Assembly: GCF_902499125.1 (NCBI RefSeq)
Contig: NZ_CABVPX010000004.1
Span: 1 to 64,000 of the forward strand
Source: Burkholderia arboris
GTDB taxonomy: Bacteria; Pseudomonadota; Gammaproteobacteria; Burkholderiales; Burkholderiaceae
Length of the DNA: 64,000 nucleotides
Reading direction: 5' to 3'
Below, piece after piece: positions 35,249-44,239 of the stretch (its first letter is position 1; the number at the start of each line of letters is the position of its first letter). The position numbers and the translations under genes were made by a program. Under the pieces are notes generated by a model. It had not been told where the DNA came from. It worked only from the letters and a program-made list of their open reading frames with translations, and did no database searches.

Positions 35249-35689
35249 ATGAACCGTACGCTCGACCATCGCAACCTGGCCATGCTGCTGCTCGAGGCCC
35301 GCGAAACGCTGATGGGTCTGTTTCGCCCCATTCTCAAGGAATTCGCGCTGACCGAACAGCAATGGCGGATCATCCGCGTGCTCGACGGCGAACCGGCGCA
35401 TGCGCTCGAAGCAGGACAGATCGCCAGGCGCTGCTGCATCCTGAGCCCGAGCCTCACGGGCGTGCTGGAACGGATGGAGCGCGACGGCCTGATCACGCGC
35501 ACGCGCGCGCAGGAAGATCAGCGCCGGCTGCTGGTCAGCCTGACGCCGCAAAGCAGGAAACTGGTGACGGAAATCGGTCCGCGCATCGACGAGCAATACC
35601 GGCAGCTCGAGTCGCGCTTCGGCCAGGACGGCCTCGAAGACATCTACCGCGCGCTCGACCGGCTCATCGAGCTCGGCGGCAACGCGTGA
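35249..35689 (+). CDS. hpaR: Homoprotocatechuate degradation operon repressor, MarR family
   Basis: 146 aa. The winged HTH is clear: FALTEQQWRIIRVLDGEPAH, then RRCCILSPSLTGVLERMERD with DGLITRTRAQEDQRRLLVSL as the wing. It closely resembles E. coli HpaR in length and in the ILSPSLTGVLERMERDGL core. The start at MNRTLDHRN is chosen by alignment to HpaR; TTG at 35219 or ATG at 35222 would add 9-10 residues and overlap the putative operator. It is divergent from hpaG1. Confidence 0.9.
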   Translation: MNRTLDHRNLAMLLLEARETLMGLFRPILKEFALTEQQWRIIRVLDGEPAHALEAGQIARRCCILSPSLTGVLERMERDGLITRTRAQEDQRRLLVSLTPQSRKLVTEIGPRIDEQYRQLESRFGQDGLEDIYRALDRLIELGGNA

Positions 35690-35744
35690 TGGCGGCGCCC
35701 GCTCCCGTCACGCACGGGAACGGGCACCGGCCCGGTGCGGGCGG

Positions 35745-36956
35745 TCAGTGCACCGCGCCGCGCATCAGCTCGGTCACGGCGACGCCACGCGACGTGCGCA
35801 TGCATTCCTCGACGTAATCGATGAACGGCAACGGCTCGAAATCGATTTCGTCGCGTACGCGGCGGTTGTCGAACACGCGATCGACCGTCGCGAATTCCCC
35901 GCAGCGCTGCAGCGCCCGGCCGATCACGCGCTCGAGCGCCGGATCGGGCCGCCCGAGCACATCGCGCACCACGAGCGGCAGTTCGGCCGGCGCGCACGCC
36001 GCGTAGCGCGGCGCCCCCGTCATCCCCGCCGCCTCGTCCATCGCGCGCACGATCTGCGCGACCTGCGGCGCCTCGTCGCCGGCCGACACGTGATAGACGT
36101 CGTGCGCGAGCGTCGGCTTCACGGCCAGCAGCATCGTCGCGCGCGCCACGTCGTCCACCGACACGATGTCGATGCGCGTCATCGGCCGCGCGGTGAAGCG
36201 GCGCGCGGCATGCGCCAGCCGGAACATCCAGAACGAATTCGGCGCAGGCCGCGTGCCGAGCACCGTATGGCCGACCACGTGCGACGGCCGCACGACGACG
36301 AGCGGCAGCCCGAGCGCGCGCAGGCGCTGCTCCGTTTCCGCCTTCGCGTGCAGGTAGCCGGCCGCGAGCACCGCGCCCGGCAGGCCTTCGTCGTTGTGCG
36401 CCGTGTCGTTCAACGCGTCGCCCATCGCTTCCTCCTGCACGATCCCGCCGCGGCCCGCATGCGCATAGGCCGTGCCGACGTACACGAAGCGCTGCAGGCG
36501 CGGCGCGCGTGCAAAGCGTTCGGCGAAGTGCACCGCATCGGCGATGTCGGCCTGCAGGTGCGCGCCGTCTGCGGGCGATGCATGGCCCGCGCAGTGAATC
36601 ACATGCGTCGCGCCGGCGAGGCGCGGTGCATCGGCGCCGCGCCATACGTCGCCGAGCGCACCGACGATCACGTTCGCGTCGGTCAGACGCGATGCCCAAT
36701 ACGGCGCGAGCCCGGCGCGCAATGCCGCTTCGCGCAGCCGCGCGACCGCATGGCCGCGGTCCTGCGCACGCACGACGCAGACGATGCGGTCGAGCAGCCC
36801 AGCATTCACGAGCGCCGTCAGCACGGTACTGCCGATGAAGCCGGTCGCGCCGGTCAGCACCAGCCGTCCGACGTTCGCCGCCGCGACCGGTGCGCTGGCC
36901 GGCGACACGAGGCTCGTCCGCCAGTTAAGCGACAACGCGGTTTTCCAGATCAGCAC
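35745..36956 (-). CDS. NAD(P)-dependent SDR/epimerase-like oxidoreductase (extended type)
   Basis: 403 aa. The Rossmann motif is LVLTGATGFIGSTVLTALVN near residue 40, and the catalytic YxxxK is AAGYLHAKAETEQ. The overall form resembles the NAD_binding_4/male-sterility or thioester-reductase group, with a C-terminal part that is not cofactor-binding. The start is GTG at 36956, preceded by GGAGAC at a 4-base gap; the ORF extends upstream to 37184 but without ribosome site or similarity. Isolated gene, converging with hpaR. Substrate unknown. Confidence 0.85.
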   Translation of the reverse strand: MLIWKTALSLNWRTSLVSPASAPVAAANVGRLVLTGATGFIGSTVLTALVNAGLLDRIVCVVRAQDRGHAVARLREAALRAGLAPYWASRLTDANVIVGALGDVWRGADAPRLAGATHVIHCAGHASPADGAHLQADIADAVHFAERFARAPRLQRFVYVGTAYAHAGRGGIVQEEAMGDALNDTAHNDEGLPGAVLAAGYLHAKAETEQRLRALGLPLVVVRPSHVVGHTVLGTRPAPNSFWMFRLAHAARRFTARPMTRIDIVSVDDVARATMLLAVKPTLAHDVYHVSAGDEAPQVAQIVRAMDEAAGMTGAPRYAACAPAELPLVVRDVLGRPDPALERVIGRALQRCGEFATVDRVFDNRRVRDEIDFEPLPFIDYVEECMRTSRGVAVTELMRGAVH

Positions 36957-37605
36957 GATAGTCTCCTTCGAAGAATCGGCCGGGCGGCGCGGCACCCGCG
37001 GTTGCGGGCTGCGCACGGCACACCGGCCGGGCCGGGGCTGACGCGCGCCCTGGCAGCCCCGATCGGGCGTGCGGCCTGCGATCGCGTCGATCGCGCTCTG
37101 GCACGAGGCGGCGGCAGCCGCCGCGGACGGGCGTCCGCGGCACCGGATCGGGAAGTTCCCAGTGTGGGGCCCGACCGAATGCAAGTCTGTCCCGAAAGTT
37201 TCGTGAAAGTGTGCCGATTTGTACGCGATTGTCGGAGTGTGTCAGGCCGGCCGCACCGTCAACACGCTGAAACATCCGTCCGGGCAGCGTCCGGGCCCGG
37301 TCTTGCCGCATCCGTCGGCACCGTGTCCGGCGGCACATCGCGCGCGACAGATCGACGCGCCCCGCCGCCATGTCATCCCATGTCTCGCGCACCATCGACG
37401 GGCGCATCGGCGGAACGGCCGCCCGTGATGCCCGTCACTGCGCAAGCCTCCGGAATGACCACGAATCGTCAGACGTCTTTTCATCTGAAACCGCAATAGA
37501 CTCAATACGGACTTATTGCGGATTAACACTTGCGTTTCACACCAGTCTATCTAGACTGATCAAGTCAAAACGGTCCAATGTGTCATTTTCTAGGAGACGA
37601 TCACA
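36957..37605. other. 649-bp intergenic region with an operator-like inverted repeat
   Basis: The first 250 bp are GC-rich and carry the promoter of the leftward SDR gene. The last 120 bp are AT-rich. I see no gene. A perfect inverted repeat lies 48 bases ahead of the next ATG (separate entry). Confidence 0.6.
37543..37558. promoter_or_regulatory. Operator-like inverted repeat upstream of the small orphan gene
   Basis: CAGTCTA-TC-TAGACTG is a perfect 16-bp inverted repeat centred 55 bases from the start of the 114-aa gene. The octamer AGACTGAT at its right end recurs at 38326-38333, ahead of the PBP3 gene. Confidence 0.5.
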
Positions 37606-37950
37606 ATGCGCCTCACCATTCGGATTAATGGCAGCGAATCGGCAACCCGGCATTCCTTCGCGGTACTGTGGGTCGACACCGACGAGGGGCTGTGGTCGCG
37701 CGAGGCACATCAGGGCATCGATCTTCCGACCTGGGGCAAGGTCCGCGACGTCGAGGGCGCAATGGCGCTCTGCGCGGCCGACAGCGGGAACGCCGTGTGC
37801 CAGTTGAAGGGGCTGTCGTTCGACGCGACCCAGCGCGAACAGGGCCCCGCCGTGCTCGCCGGCGATCATGCCGGTGCGTGGCGGCTGCAGGAAATCGATC
37901 GCTGCACGACCCAGCCGGAATACCGCGAATTCATTTCCGTTGCACGCTAG
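37606..37950 (+). CDS. Small orphan protein, function unknown
   Basis: 114 aa beginning MRLTIRINGSESATRHSFAV. GGAGACGATCACA lies before the ATG, a good ribosome site. There is no signal peptide or membrane segment, and the protein looks like a compact beta-rich domain (LWVDTDEGLW, GAWRLQEIDRC) with three cysteines. It is monocistronic, with an inverted repeat upstream and a canonical terminator downstream. I recognise no family; with such clear signals it is a real gene. Confidence 0.8.
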   Translation: MRLTIRINGSESATRHSFAVLWVDTDEGLWSREAHQGIDLPTWGKVRDVEGAMALCAADSGNAVCQLKGLSFDATQREQGPAVLAGDHAGAWRLQEIDRCTTQPEYREFISVAR

Positions 37951-38030
37951 GATTTATTGACGTGAATCGTCTGCGGTTTTCGGGTTTATTCCGGTCTCGG
38001 TAATATTCATTTCGATATTCAGTATTAACG

Positions 38031-38054
38031 ACGCCCCTTTTCGGGGCGTTTTTC
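38031..38054 (+). terminator. Canonical rho-independent terminator
   Basis: ACGCCCC (38031-38037), TTTTC loop, GGGGCGT, then TTTTCA: a textbook intrinsic terminator 80 bases after the small gene. Confidence 0.9.
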
Positions 38055-38367
38055 ATTTTCTGGCATAAAGAAATAATCGAGGCCCGGGCAATTGATCGCG
38101 CTGCGCCGACGGCCGCGATCGACCGGCGCCGGCATCCGCATACGCGGATCGACGCGCGGCCGGACGCTCGCCTCATCGCCTGCCGCCGCACCGACATCCC
38201 GCGTTCCCCGCGCCGTTCCTGCCCCCGTTTCCGCGTACGGCCGAATCGCCGTTTAACGTTTTTCACGGGGCCGGAACACACTTTCCCCACACGGTGTTTA
38301 CTCATTTATTACAATCGCATTATCCAGACTGATTTGCCGCCGCCCGGCGGCCTGACCCGGCCATTGC
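38055..38367. other. Intergenic region ahead of the PBP3 gene
   Basis: Mostly GC-rich with no gene. The last 75 bp are AT-rich, with TACAAT at 38310-38315 as a possible -10 element and AGACTGAT at 38326. No matching -35 box is evident. Confidence 0.5.
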
Positions 38368-40263
38368 ATGAGCGTGAAAAAGAAGACCCACCCCGCCGAT
38401 CCGTACGCGGCTGCGACCAAGAATCCGATGCTCGCGTCGCGCCTGCCGATGTGGCGCTCGAGGTTCATCGTGGTCATCGTGTTCCTCGCGTTCGCCGCGC
38501 TGATCGCGCGGGCTTTCTGGGTGCAGGTCGCGAACCAGGATTTCTACGTCGGCCAGGGCCAGAAGCGCTACCAGCGCACGATCGAGCTGGATGCAATGCG
38601 CGGGCGCATCGTCGACCGCAACGGTGCGATGCTCGCGGTCAGCCTGTCGACCTATGAAATCTGGGCGAACCCGAAACAGGTCGCCGATACCGACTACCCG
38701 CAGATCGCGAAGCTGCTCGACATGCCGCTCGTCGAGGTGAAGCGGCGGCTCGGCAACGAGAAGACCTTCGTGCTCCTCAAGCGGCAGGTCGACGCCGATA
38801 CCGCGGGCCGCCTCGACAAGCTCGCGATCGACGGCATCACGCAGATCGCCGATTCGAAGCGCTTCTATCCCGAAGGCGAATCGGCCGCGCACGTGGTCGG
38901 CTTCACGAACGTCGAGGACAAGGGCCAGGAAGGCGTCGAGCTCGCGGCGAACGCCCGCCTGCAAGGCACGTCCGGGCAGCGCGAAGTGATCCGCGACCGG
39001 CTCGGCCGCATCGTGTCGGATACGCGCCCGCTCGTCCCCGCGCAGCACGGCGCGACGATCGAACTGACGATCGACCGCCGGATCCAGCAGCTCGCGTACA
39101 GCCAGCTCAAGGCGGCCGTGGTCGAGAACAACGCGGAGGCCGGCAGCGTCGTCGTGCTCGACGCGCAGAACGGCGAAATCCTCGCGCTCGCGAACTACCC
39201 GACTTTCGACCCGAACGACCGCGCGCGCCTCACCGGCCAGCAATTGCGCAACCGCGCGGTGATCGACACGTTCGAGCCGGGCTCGACGATCAAGCCGCTC
39301 GTCGTCGCGCTGTCGATCGACGAACGCAAGGTCACGCCGAACACGATCATCAACACGTCGCCGGGCACCTACAAGATCGGCCCGGCCGTGATTCACGACA
39401 CGTCGAACCACGGGTCGCTGACCGTCTCGCAGGCGCTGCAGAAGTCGAGCAACGTCGCGCTCGCGAAACTCGCACTGAACCTGCCCGCCGAAACGATCTG
39501 GAACAAATACCAGGAGTACGGGATCGGCCGCGCGCCGGAACTGACGTTCCCGGGTGTCGCGTCGGGCCGGCTGCGCGGCTACAAGCGCTGGCGGCCGATC
39601 GAGCAGGCGACGATGGCGTACGGCTACGGGCTGTCGATGTCGCTGCTGCAGATCGCGCAGACCTACACGGCCTATGCGGGCGACGGCACGCTGCACCCGG
39701 TGTCGCTGCTGAAGAACGGCACCGACCAGCAGACGATCGACGCGCATCGCGGCCACCGCGTGACGTCGCCGCAGACGGCCGCGTCGATCCGCTCGATGCT
39801 CGAGATGGCGGTCGGCGAAGGCGGCACGGGGCGCCGCGCGCGCGTCGACGGCTACCGGATCGGCGGCAAGACCGGTACCGCGCGCAAGCAGGTTGGCGCG
39901 ACCTATGCAAAGGGCAAGTACCGCGCGCTGTTCGCGGGGATGGCGCCGATGAGCAACCCGCGCCTGATCGTCGCGGTGATGATCGACGAGCCGCGCGGCA
40001 AGGGCTACTACGGCGGCACGGTGGCCGGCCCGGTATTCGCGTCGGTCACGAGCGGCTCGCTGCAACTGCTCGGCGTGCCGCCCGATGCACCCGTCGAGCC
40101 CGAGAAGAATGCGCCGGCGAAGGCTGCTGCGCCGCAGAAGACGGTGGCTGCGCCGAAGGCGGCGGCCCCGGCCAGGACGGCCGTCTCGCAGAAACCGGCC
40201 CCGCTCAGGACGGCCGCGCACGCTGCGACGGCTGCGCCGGCGAAGACTGCTGCCGCAAGCTGA
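38368..40263 (+). CDS. Accessory FtsI-type penicillin-binding protein 3 (D,D-transpeptidase)
   Basis: 631 aa class B PBP. A single membrane anchor at about residues 33-50 is followed by the pedestal domain (RGRIVDRNGAMLAVS) and the transpeptidase with all active-site motifs: STIK with Ser306, SSN 360-362 and KTGT 501-504. It crosslinks septal peptidoglycan in the periplasm. The last ~55 residues (from about 576) are an Ala/Pro/Lys/Thr-rich low-complexity tail not normal for FtsI. It is monocistronic and not in a division/cell-wall gene cluster, so it is a second copy beside the essential ftsI expected elsewhere. Related extra PBP3s in Burkholderia are beta-lactam targets (family knowledge). 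Confidence 0.93.
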   Translation: MSVKKKTHPADPYAAATKNPMLASRLPMWRSRFIVVIVFLAFAALIARAFWVQVANQDFYVGQGQKRYQRTIELDAMRGRIVDRNGAMLAVSLSTYEIWANPKQVADTDYPQIAKLLDMPLVEVKRRLGNEKTFVLLKRQVDADTAGRLDKLAIDGITQIADSKRFYPEGESAAHVVGFTNVEDKGQEGVELAANARLQGTSGQREVIRDRLGRIVSDTRPLVPAQHGATIELTIDRRIQQLAYSQLKAAVVENNAEAGSVVVLDAQNGEILALANYPTFDPNDRARLTGQQLRNRAVIDTFEPGSTIKPLVVALSIDERKVTPNTIINTSPGTYKIGPAVIHDTSNHGSLTVSQALQKSSNVALAKLALNLPAETIWNKYQEYGIGRAPELTFPGVASGRLRGYKRWRPIEQATMAYGYGLSMSLLQIAQTYTAYAGDGTLHPVSLLKNGTDQQTIDAHRGHRVTSPQTAASIRSMLEMAVGEGGTGRRARVDGYRIGGKTGTARKQVGATYAKGKYRALFAGMAPMSNPRLIVAVMIDEPRGKGYYGGTVAGPVFASVTSGSLQLLGVPPDAPVEPEKNAPAKAAAPQKTVAAPKAAAPARTAVSQKPAPLRTAAHAATAAPAKTAAAS

Positions 40264-40441
40264 AGAAGCCGCTCGGGCGATGCTGCATGCGCGTCGCCCG
40301 CTCCCTCCTCGCCCCCGCTTTCATCCCACTTTCTAGGAATGCGCCGCATTATTTGAGCGTTCCCGCCGCGTCCTCCTACAATTTTTGCGCGCCGCAGGCG
40401 GCCTTGCCTGCGCGCCCGACTACAAAAACGGAGAGAGACGC

Positions 40442-41437
40442 ATGCGATTCCACTGGAAAACGCTCGTGCTGGCTACCGCGAGCGTCACGCTGCTGGGCGG
40501 CGCCCCGGCCCGGGCCGCCGATGCCACCGACGTGAAAATCGGCTTCCTCGTCAAACAGCCGGACGATCCGTGGTTCCAGGACGAATGGCGCTTCGCCGAG
40601 CAGGCCGCGAAGGAAAAGCACTTCACGCTGATCAAGATCGCGACGCCGAGCGGCGAGAAAGTATCGACCGCGCTCGACAGCCTCACCGCGCAGAAGGCGC
40701 AAGGCGTGATCGTCTGCGCGCCCGACGTGAAGCTCGGCCCCGGCATCGCGGCAAAAGCGAAACGCGCGGGGATGAAGCTGATGTCGGTCGACGACCAGCT
40801 CGTCGACGGCCACGGCGCGCCGCTCCCGGGCGTGCCGCACATGGGCATCTCCGCGTACAAGATCGGCCAGCAGGTTGGTCAGGCGATCGCCGACGAGACC
40901 AGGCGGCGCGGCTGGAACCCGGCCGAAGTGGGCATTATCCGGATTGCCTACGACCAGTTGCCGACCGCGCGCGAACGCACGGCCGGCGCGGTCGATGCGT
41001 TGAAGGCCGCCGGATTTCCGGCCGCGAACGTGATAGACGCGCCCGAAATGACAGCCGATACCGAAGGCGCGTTCAACGCGGCTAACATCGCGCTCACCAA
41101 GCATGCGAACTTCAAGCGCTGGGTCGCGTTCGGCTCGAACGACGATACGACGGTCGGCGCAGTGCGCGCCGCCGAGGGGCGCGGGATCGGCGCGGACGCG
41201 ATGGTCGCGGTCGGCATCAACGGCAGCCAGGTCGCGCTCAACGAATTCGCGAAGCCGAAACCGACCGGTTTCTACGGTTCGATCCTGCTGAATCCGCGCC
41301 AGCACGGCTACCAGACGAGCATCGACATGTATGACTGGATCACGAAGAACCAGGCGCCGCCGCCGCTCGTGCTGACGTCCGGCACGCTGATCACGCGCGA
41401 CAACGAGAAGCAGGCGCGCGCCGCGCTCGGCCTGTGA
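40442..41437 (+). CDS. araF: L-arabinose ABC transporter substrate-binding protein
   Basis: 331 aa with a Sec signal (about 24 residues ending ARAAD). It is similar to E. coli AraF along the length: DVKIGFLVKQPDDPWFQDEW at the N-terminus, MKLMSVDDQLVDGHG, ELxTARxRT-type DQLPTARERTAGAVDALKAAGF, and ATxFYGS-type PTGFYGSILLNPRQHGYQ. GGAGAGAGACGC is the ribosome site. The usual araG (ATPase) and araH (permease) genes are absent; a dehydrogenase gene follows after 19 bases. The protein is intact and should bind L-arabinose or a related pentose. Confidence 0.92.
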   Translation: MRFHWKTLVLATASVTLLGGAPARAADATDVKIGFLVKQPDDPWFQDEWRFAEQAAKEKHFTLIKIATPSGEKVSTALDSLTAQKAQGVIVCAPDVKLGPGIAAKAKRAGMKLMSVDDQLVDGHGAPLPGVPHMGISAYKIGQQVGQAIADETRRRGWNPAEVGIIRIAYDQLPTARERTAGAVDALKAAGFPAANVIDAPEMTADTEGAFNAANIALTKHANFKRWVAFGSNDDTTVGAVRAAEGRGIGADAMVAVGINGSQVALNEFAKPKPTGFYGSILLNPRQHGYQTSIDMYDWITKNQAPPPLVLTSGTLITRDNEKQARAALGL

Positions 41438-41456
41438 GCCTGCACCAGGAGCCGAC

Positions 41457-42221
41457 ATGACACGCACTACCCTCGTGACGGGCGCCGCCGGCGGCATCGG
41501 CCAGGCGCTGTGCCGTACCTTTCTTGCTGCCGGCGACCGCGTGCTCGCGCTCGATCGCGACCGCGCGGCGCTGGACCGCTTCATCGATACGCTCGGCGAC
41601 GCGCGCGCGACACCGGTCGTCGACGACCTGACCGACGCCGAACGGCTGCGCTCGGTGCTCGAAGCCCATCCGCCGGCCGACGTGCTGGTCGCGAACGCGG
41701 GCACGGCCGCATCGACCACGCTGCGCGACACGACGCCCGCCAGCTGGCGCACCGATCTCGATGCGAACCTGACGGCCACTTACGTGAGCGTCGAGGCCGT
41801 GCTGCCCGGCATGCGCGCGAACCGGCGCGGCGCGATCGCGATCATCGGTTCGGTGAACGGCGTGCACGCGCTCGGGCATCCGGCCTACAGCGCGGCGAAG
41901 GCCGGGCTGATCAGCTACACGAAATCACTCGCGATCGAATACGGCCGCGACGGCGTGCGCGCGAACATCGTGCTGCCGGGCACGGTGAAGACGCCCGCCT
42001 GGGAAGCGCGCGTGCAGCGCAACCCGCAGGTGTTCGAGCAATTGAGGAAGTGGTATCCGCTCGACGATTTCGCGACGCCCGACGACGTCGCGCAGGCCGC
42101 GCTGTTCCTGTGCTCGCCGGCCGCGCGGATCATCACCGGCGTCGCGCTGCCGGTGGACGGCGGCCTGCTGGCCGGCAATCGCGTGATGGCGCAGGAACTG
42201 ACGCTCGAGACGTTTTACTGA
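41457..42221 (+). CDS. Short-chain dehydrogenase/reductase
   Basis: 254 aa classical SDR. The coenzyme motif is VTGAAGGIGQAL (TGxxxGIG), then NAG at residues about 80-82 (LVANAGTAAS), catalytic Ser in IGSVNG and YSAAK. It ends with LPVDGGLLAGN. AGGAGCCGAC precedes the ATG. Placement right behind araF suggests a sugar or sugar-acid dehydrogenase of oxidative pentose breakdown (inference), co-transcribed with it. Confidence 0.88.
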   Translation: MTRTTLVTGAAGGIGQALCRTFLAAGDRVLALDRDRAALDRFIDTLGDARATPVVDDLTDAERLRSVLEAHPPADVLVANAGTAASTTLRDTTPASWRTDLDANLTATYVSVEAVLPGMRANRRGAIAIIGSVNGVHALGHPAYSAAKAGLISYTKSLAIEYGRDGVRANIVLPGTVKTPAWEARVQRNPQVFEQLRKWYPLDDFATPDDVAQAALFLCSPAARIITGVALPVDGGLLAGNRVMAQELTLETFY

Positions 42222-42315
42222 GCGATCGTGAAGCGGCCCGCAGGGCCAGCGGCCGCCCGGGCCGCCGCGCCGTGCCCGATACGCGGCCCGATATGCGGCG
42301 CGATGCCGCGCGCCA

Positions 42316-44031
42316 TCAGTGCGCGGCCGCGACCGGCTTCACCATCCGGCCGAGCACGTGCTCGGTCATCCCGCGTGCGAGTTCGGTCTCGCCCATGAAT
42401 ACGGTGCCGATTCCTTCATGCGACAGCAGCGCGGCCTCGTCGCCGCTGTTCGTGCACAGCACGACCTCGAGCGTCGGGTTGAGCGTGCGCGAGATCTCGA
42501 CGATCTGCCGCACATCGAACACGTCGGGCAGCGTGACGACCAGCATCCCGGCGCGCGCGATATGCGCCTGCACGAGCACGATCGGCTCGATCGCGTCGCC
42601 CGATACGGCCGCAATGCCGTCCGCGCGCAGCTTCTCGACGAGTTCGCGATTCTGCTCGACGACGACGTACGCGATCCCGCGCTCGTCCAGCGCATGTGCG
42701 ATCCGTGTGCCGACCTTGCCGTAGCCGACGATCACGACCTGCCCGGTCAGGTGCGTCTGCGGCGTCGACATCGGCAGCGCGGCGAGCGGATCGTCGCGCG
42801 CCTCGAGTTTGCGCGCGAACGCGGAATGCTTGCGGATCCATGCGAGTGCGGGGTCGATCATCGCGAACAGCAGCGTGTTCATCGCGATCGAGATCAGCGC
42901 GACCGCGAGAATCAGGCTTTGCCCCTCGGCCGACAGCAGCCCGAGCGCCCGGCCCAGCCCCGCGAGGATGAACGAGAATTCGCCGATCTGCGCGAGGCCC
43001 GCGCCGACCGTCAGCGCGGTGTTCAGTGGATAGCGGAACGCAATCACGAGCGCGACGGCCGCGAGCGTCTTGCCGACCAGCACGATCGCCGCGACCTCGA
43101 TCACGTGCAGCGGCTCGTCGAGCAGCACCTTCGGGTCGAACAGCATGCCGACCGAGATGAAGAACAGCACCGAGAACGCGTCGCGCAGCGGCAGCGTCTC
43201 GTCGGCCGCGCGCCGGCTGAATTCCGACTCGCGCATCATCATCCCGGCGAAGAACGCGCCGAGCGCGAACGACACGTCGAACAGCTTCGCCGCGCCGAAC
43301 GCGATGCCGACCGCGGCCGCGATCATGCACAGCGTGAACAGCTCGCGCGAACCGGTGCGCGCGACGAGCCACAGAATGCGCGGGAACACGCGCTTGCCGA
43401 CCACCAGCATCAGCGCGATGAATGCCGCGACCTTCAGCATCGTGACGCCGAGCGTGCCCCACACGCTGCCGCCGGCCGCCTGCGTATCGCCGGGCGGCGT
43501 GCCGCCGAGCAGCCCCGCGACGGGCGGCAGCAGCACCAGCACGAGCACCATCACGAGATCCTCGACGACCAGCCAGCCGACCGCGATGCGCCCGTTGACC
43601 GTCTCGACGAGCCCGCGCCCTTCCAGCGCGCGCAACAGCACGACGGTGCTCGCGACCGACAACGCGAGCCCGAACACGAGCGCCGCGCCGAGGCTCCAGC
43701 CCCACGTGAGCGCGAGCCCGCCGCCGAGCAGCGTCGCGACGGTAATCTGGACGACGGCGCCCGGCAGCGCGATCTTGCGCACCGCGAGGAGATCGCCGAG
43801 CGAAAAATGCAGGCCGACGCCGAACATCAGCAGCATCACGCCCACTTCCGCGAGCTGCTGCGCGAGCGACAGGTCGCCGACGAAACCGGGCGTGCCGGGG
43901 CCGATCACGATCCCGGCGAGCAGATAGCCGACGAGCGGCGGCATTTTCAGCAGCGACGCGAGGTAACCGAAGATCATCGCGAGACCGAAACCGGCCGCGA
44001 GCAACGCAATCAGGCTGACGTCATGAGGCAT
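42316..44031 (-). CDS. Monovalent cation:proton antiporter-2 (KefB/YbaL type)
   Basis: 571 aa. The first ~390 residues form about 12 membrane helices of the CPA2 exchanger domain (SLIALLAAGFGLAMIFGYLA, then LLMFGVGLHFSLGDLL). The C-terminal ~160 residues are an RCK/TrkA-N nucleotide-binding domain with VVIVGYGKVGTRIAHALDE. GGAGGGGGG immediately upstream fixes the start at MPHDVSLIAL. It would exchange K+ or Na+ for H+ under control of a bound nucleotide or glutathione. It converges on the SDR gene. Confidence 0.9.
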   Translation of the reverse strand: MPHDVSLIALLAAGFGLAMIFGYLASLLKMPPLVGYLLAGIVIGPGTPGFVGDLSLAQQLAEVGVMLLMFGVGLHFSLGDLLAVRKIALPGAVVQITVATLLGGGLALTWGWSLGAALVFGLALSVASTVVLLRALEGRGLVETVNGRIAVGWLVVEDLVMVLVLVLLPPVAGLLGGTPPGDTQAAGGSVWGTLGVTMLKVAAFIALMLVVGKRVFPRILWLVARTGSRELFTLCMIAAAVGIAFGAAKLFDVSFALGAFFAGMMMRESEFSRRAADETLPLRDAFSVLFFISVGMLFDPKVLLDEPLHVIEVAAIVLVGKTLAAVALVIAFRYPLNTALTVGAGLAQIGEFSFILAGLGRALGLLSAEGQSLILAVALISIAMNTLLFAMIDPALAWIRKHSAFARKLEARDDPLAALPMSTPQTHLTGQVVIVGYGKVGTRIAHALDERGIAYVVVEQNRELVEKLRADGIAAVSGDAIEPIVLVQAHIARAGMLVVTLPDVFDVRQIVEISRTLNPTLEVVLCTNSGDEAALLSHEGIGTVFMGETELARGMTEHVLGRMVKPVAAAH

Positions 44032-44212
44032 CCCCCCTCCCAAGTTCTTGTAACTATTTAGTAAGGTTCAAGAGTGAGAGGATAAGGGATGAGGCGGAAG
44101 AATGGCGCGCGGCCACGAAAATATCACGCGGCGGCGTGCCTTTGCGGGGTGCAACCCCGGCGGAACGGCAGGCGCCGCACGTCGCGGCCGGCGCCCTGAA
44201 ACGGGCCGGGCT

Positions 44213-44232
44213 GGCGGGGCCGGGGCCCCGCC
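44213..44232 (-). terminator. Strong GC hairpin after the cytochrome c subunit gene
   Basis: GGCGGGGCC (44213-44221) and GGCCCCGCC (44224-44232) form a perfect 9-bp stem 8 bases beyond the stop codon of the leftward operon. No T-run. Confidence 0.5.
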
Positions 44233-44239
44233 GCCGGCG

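Noticed and set aside
38326-38333. AGACTGAT as a proven shared operator of the small gene and PBP3
   Set aside because: An 8-base match is expected by chance at some frequency and lacks the inverted partner at the second site; kept only as a remark.
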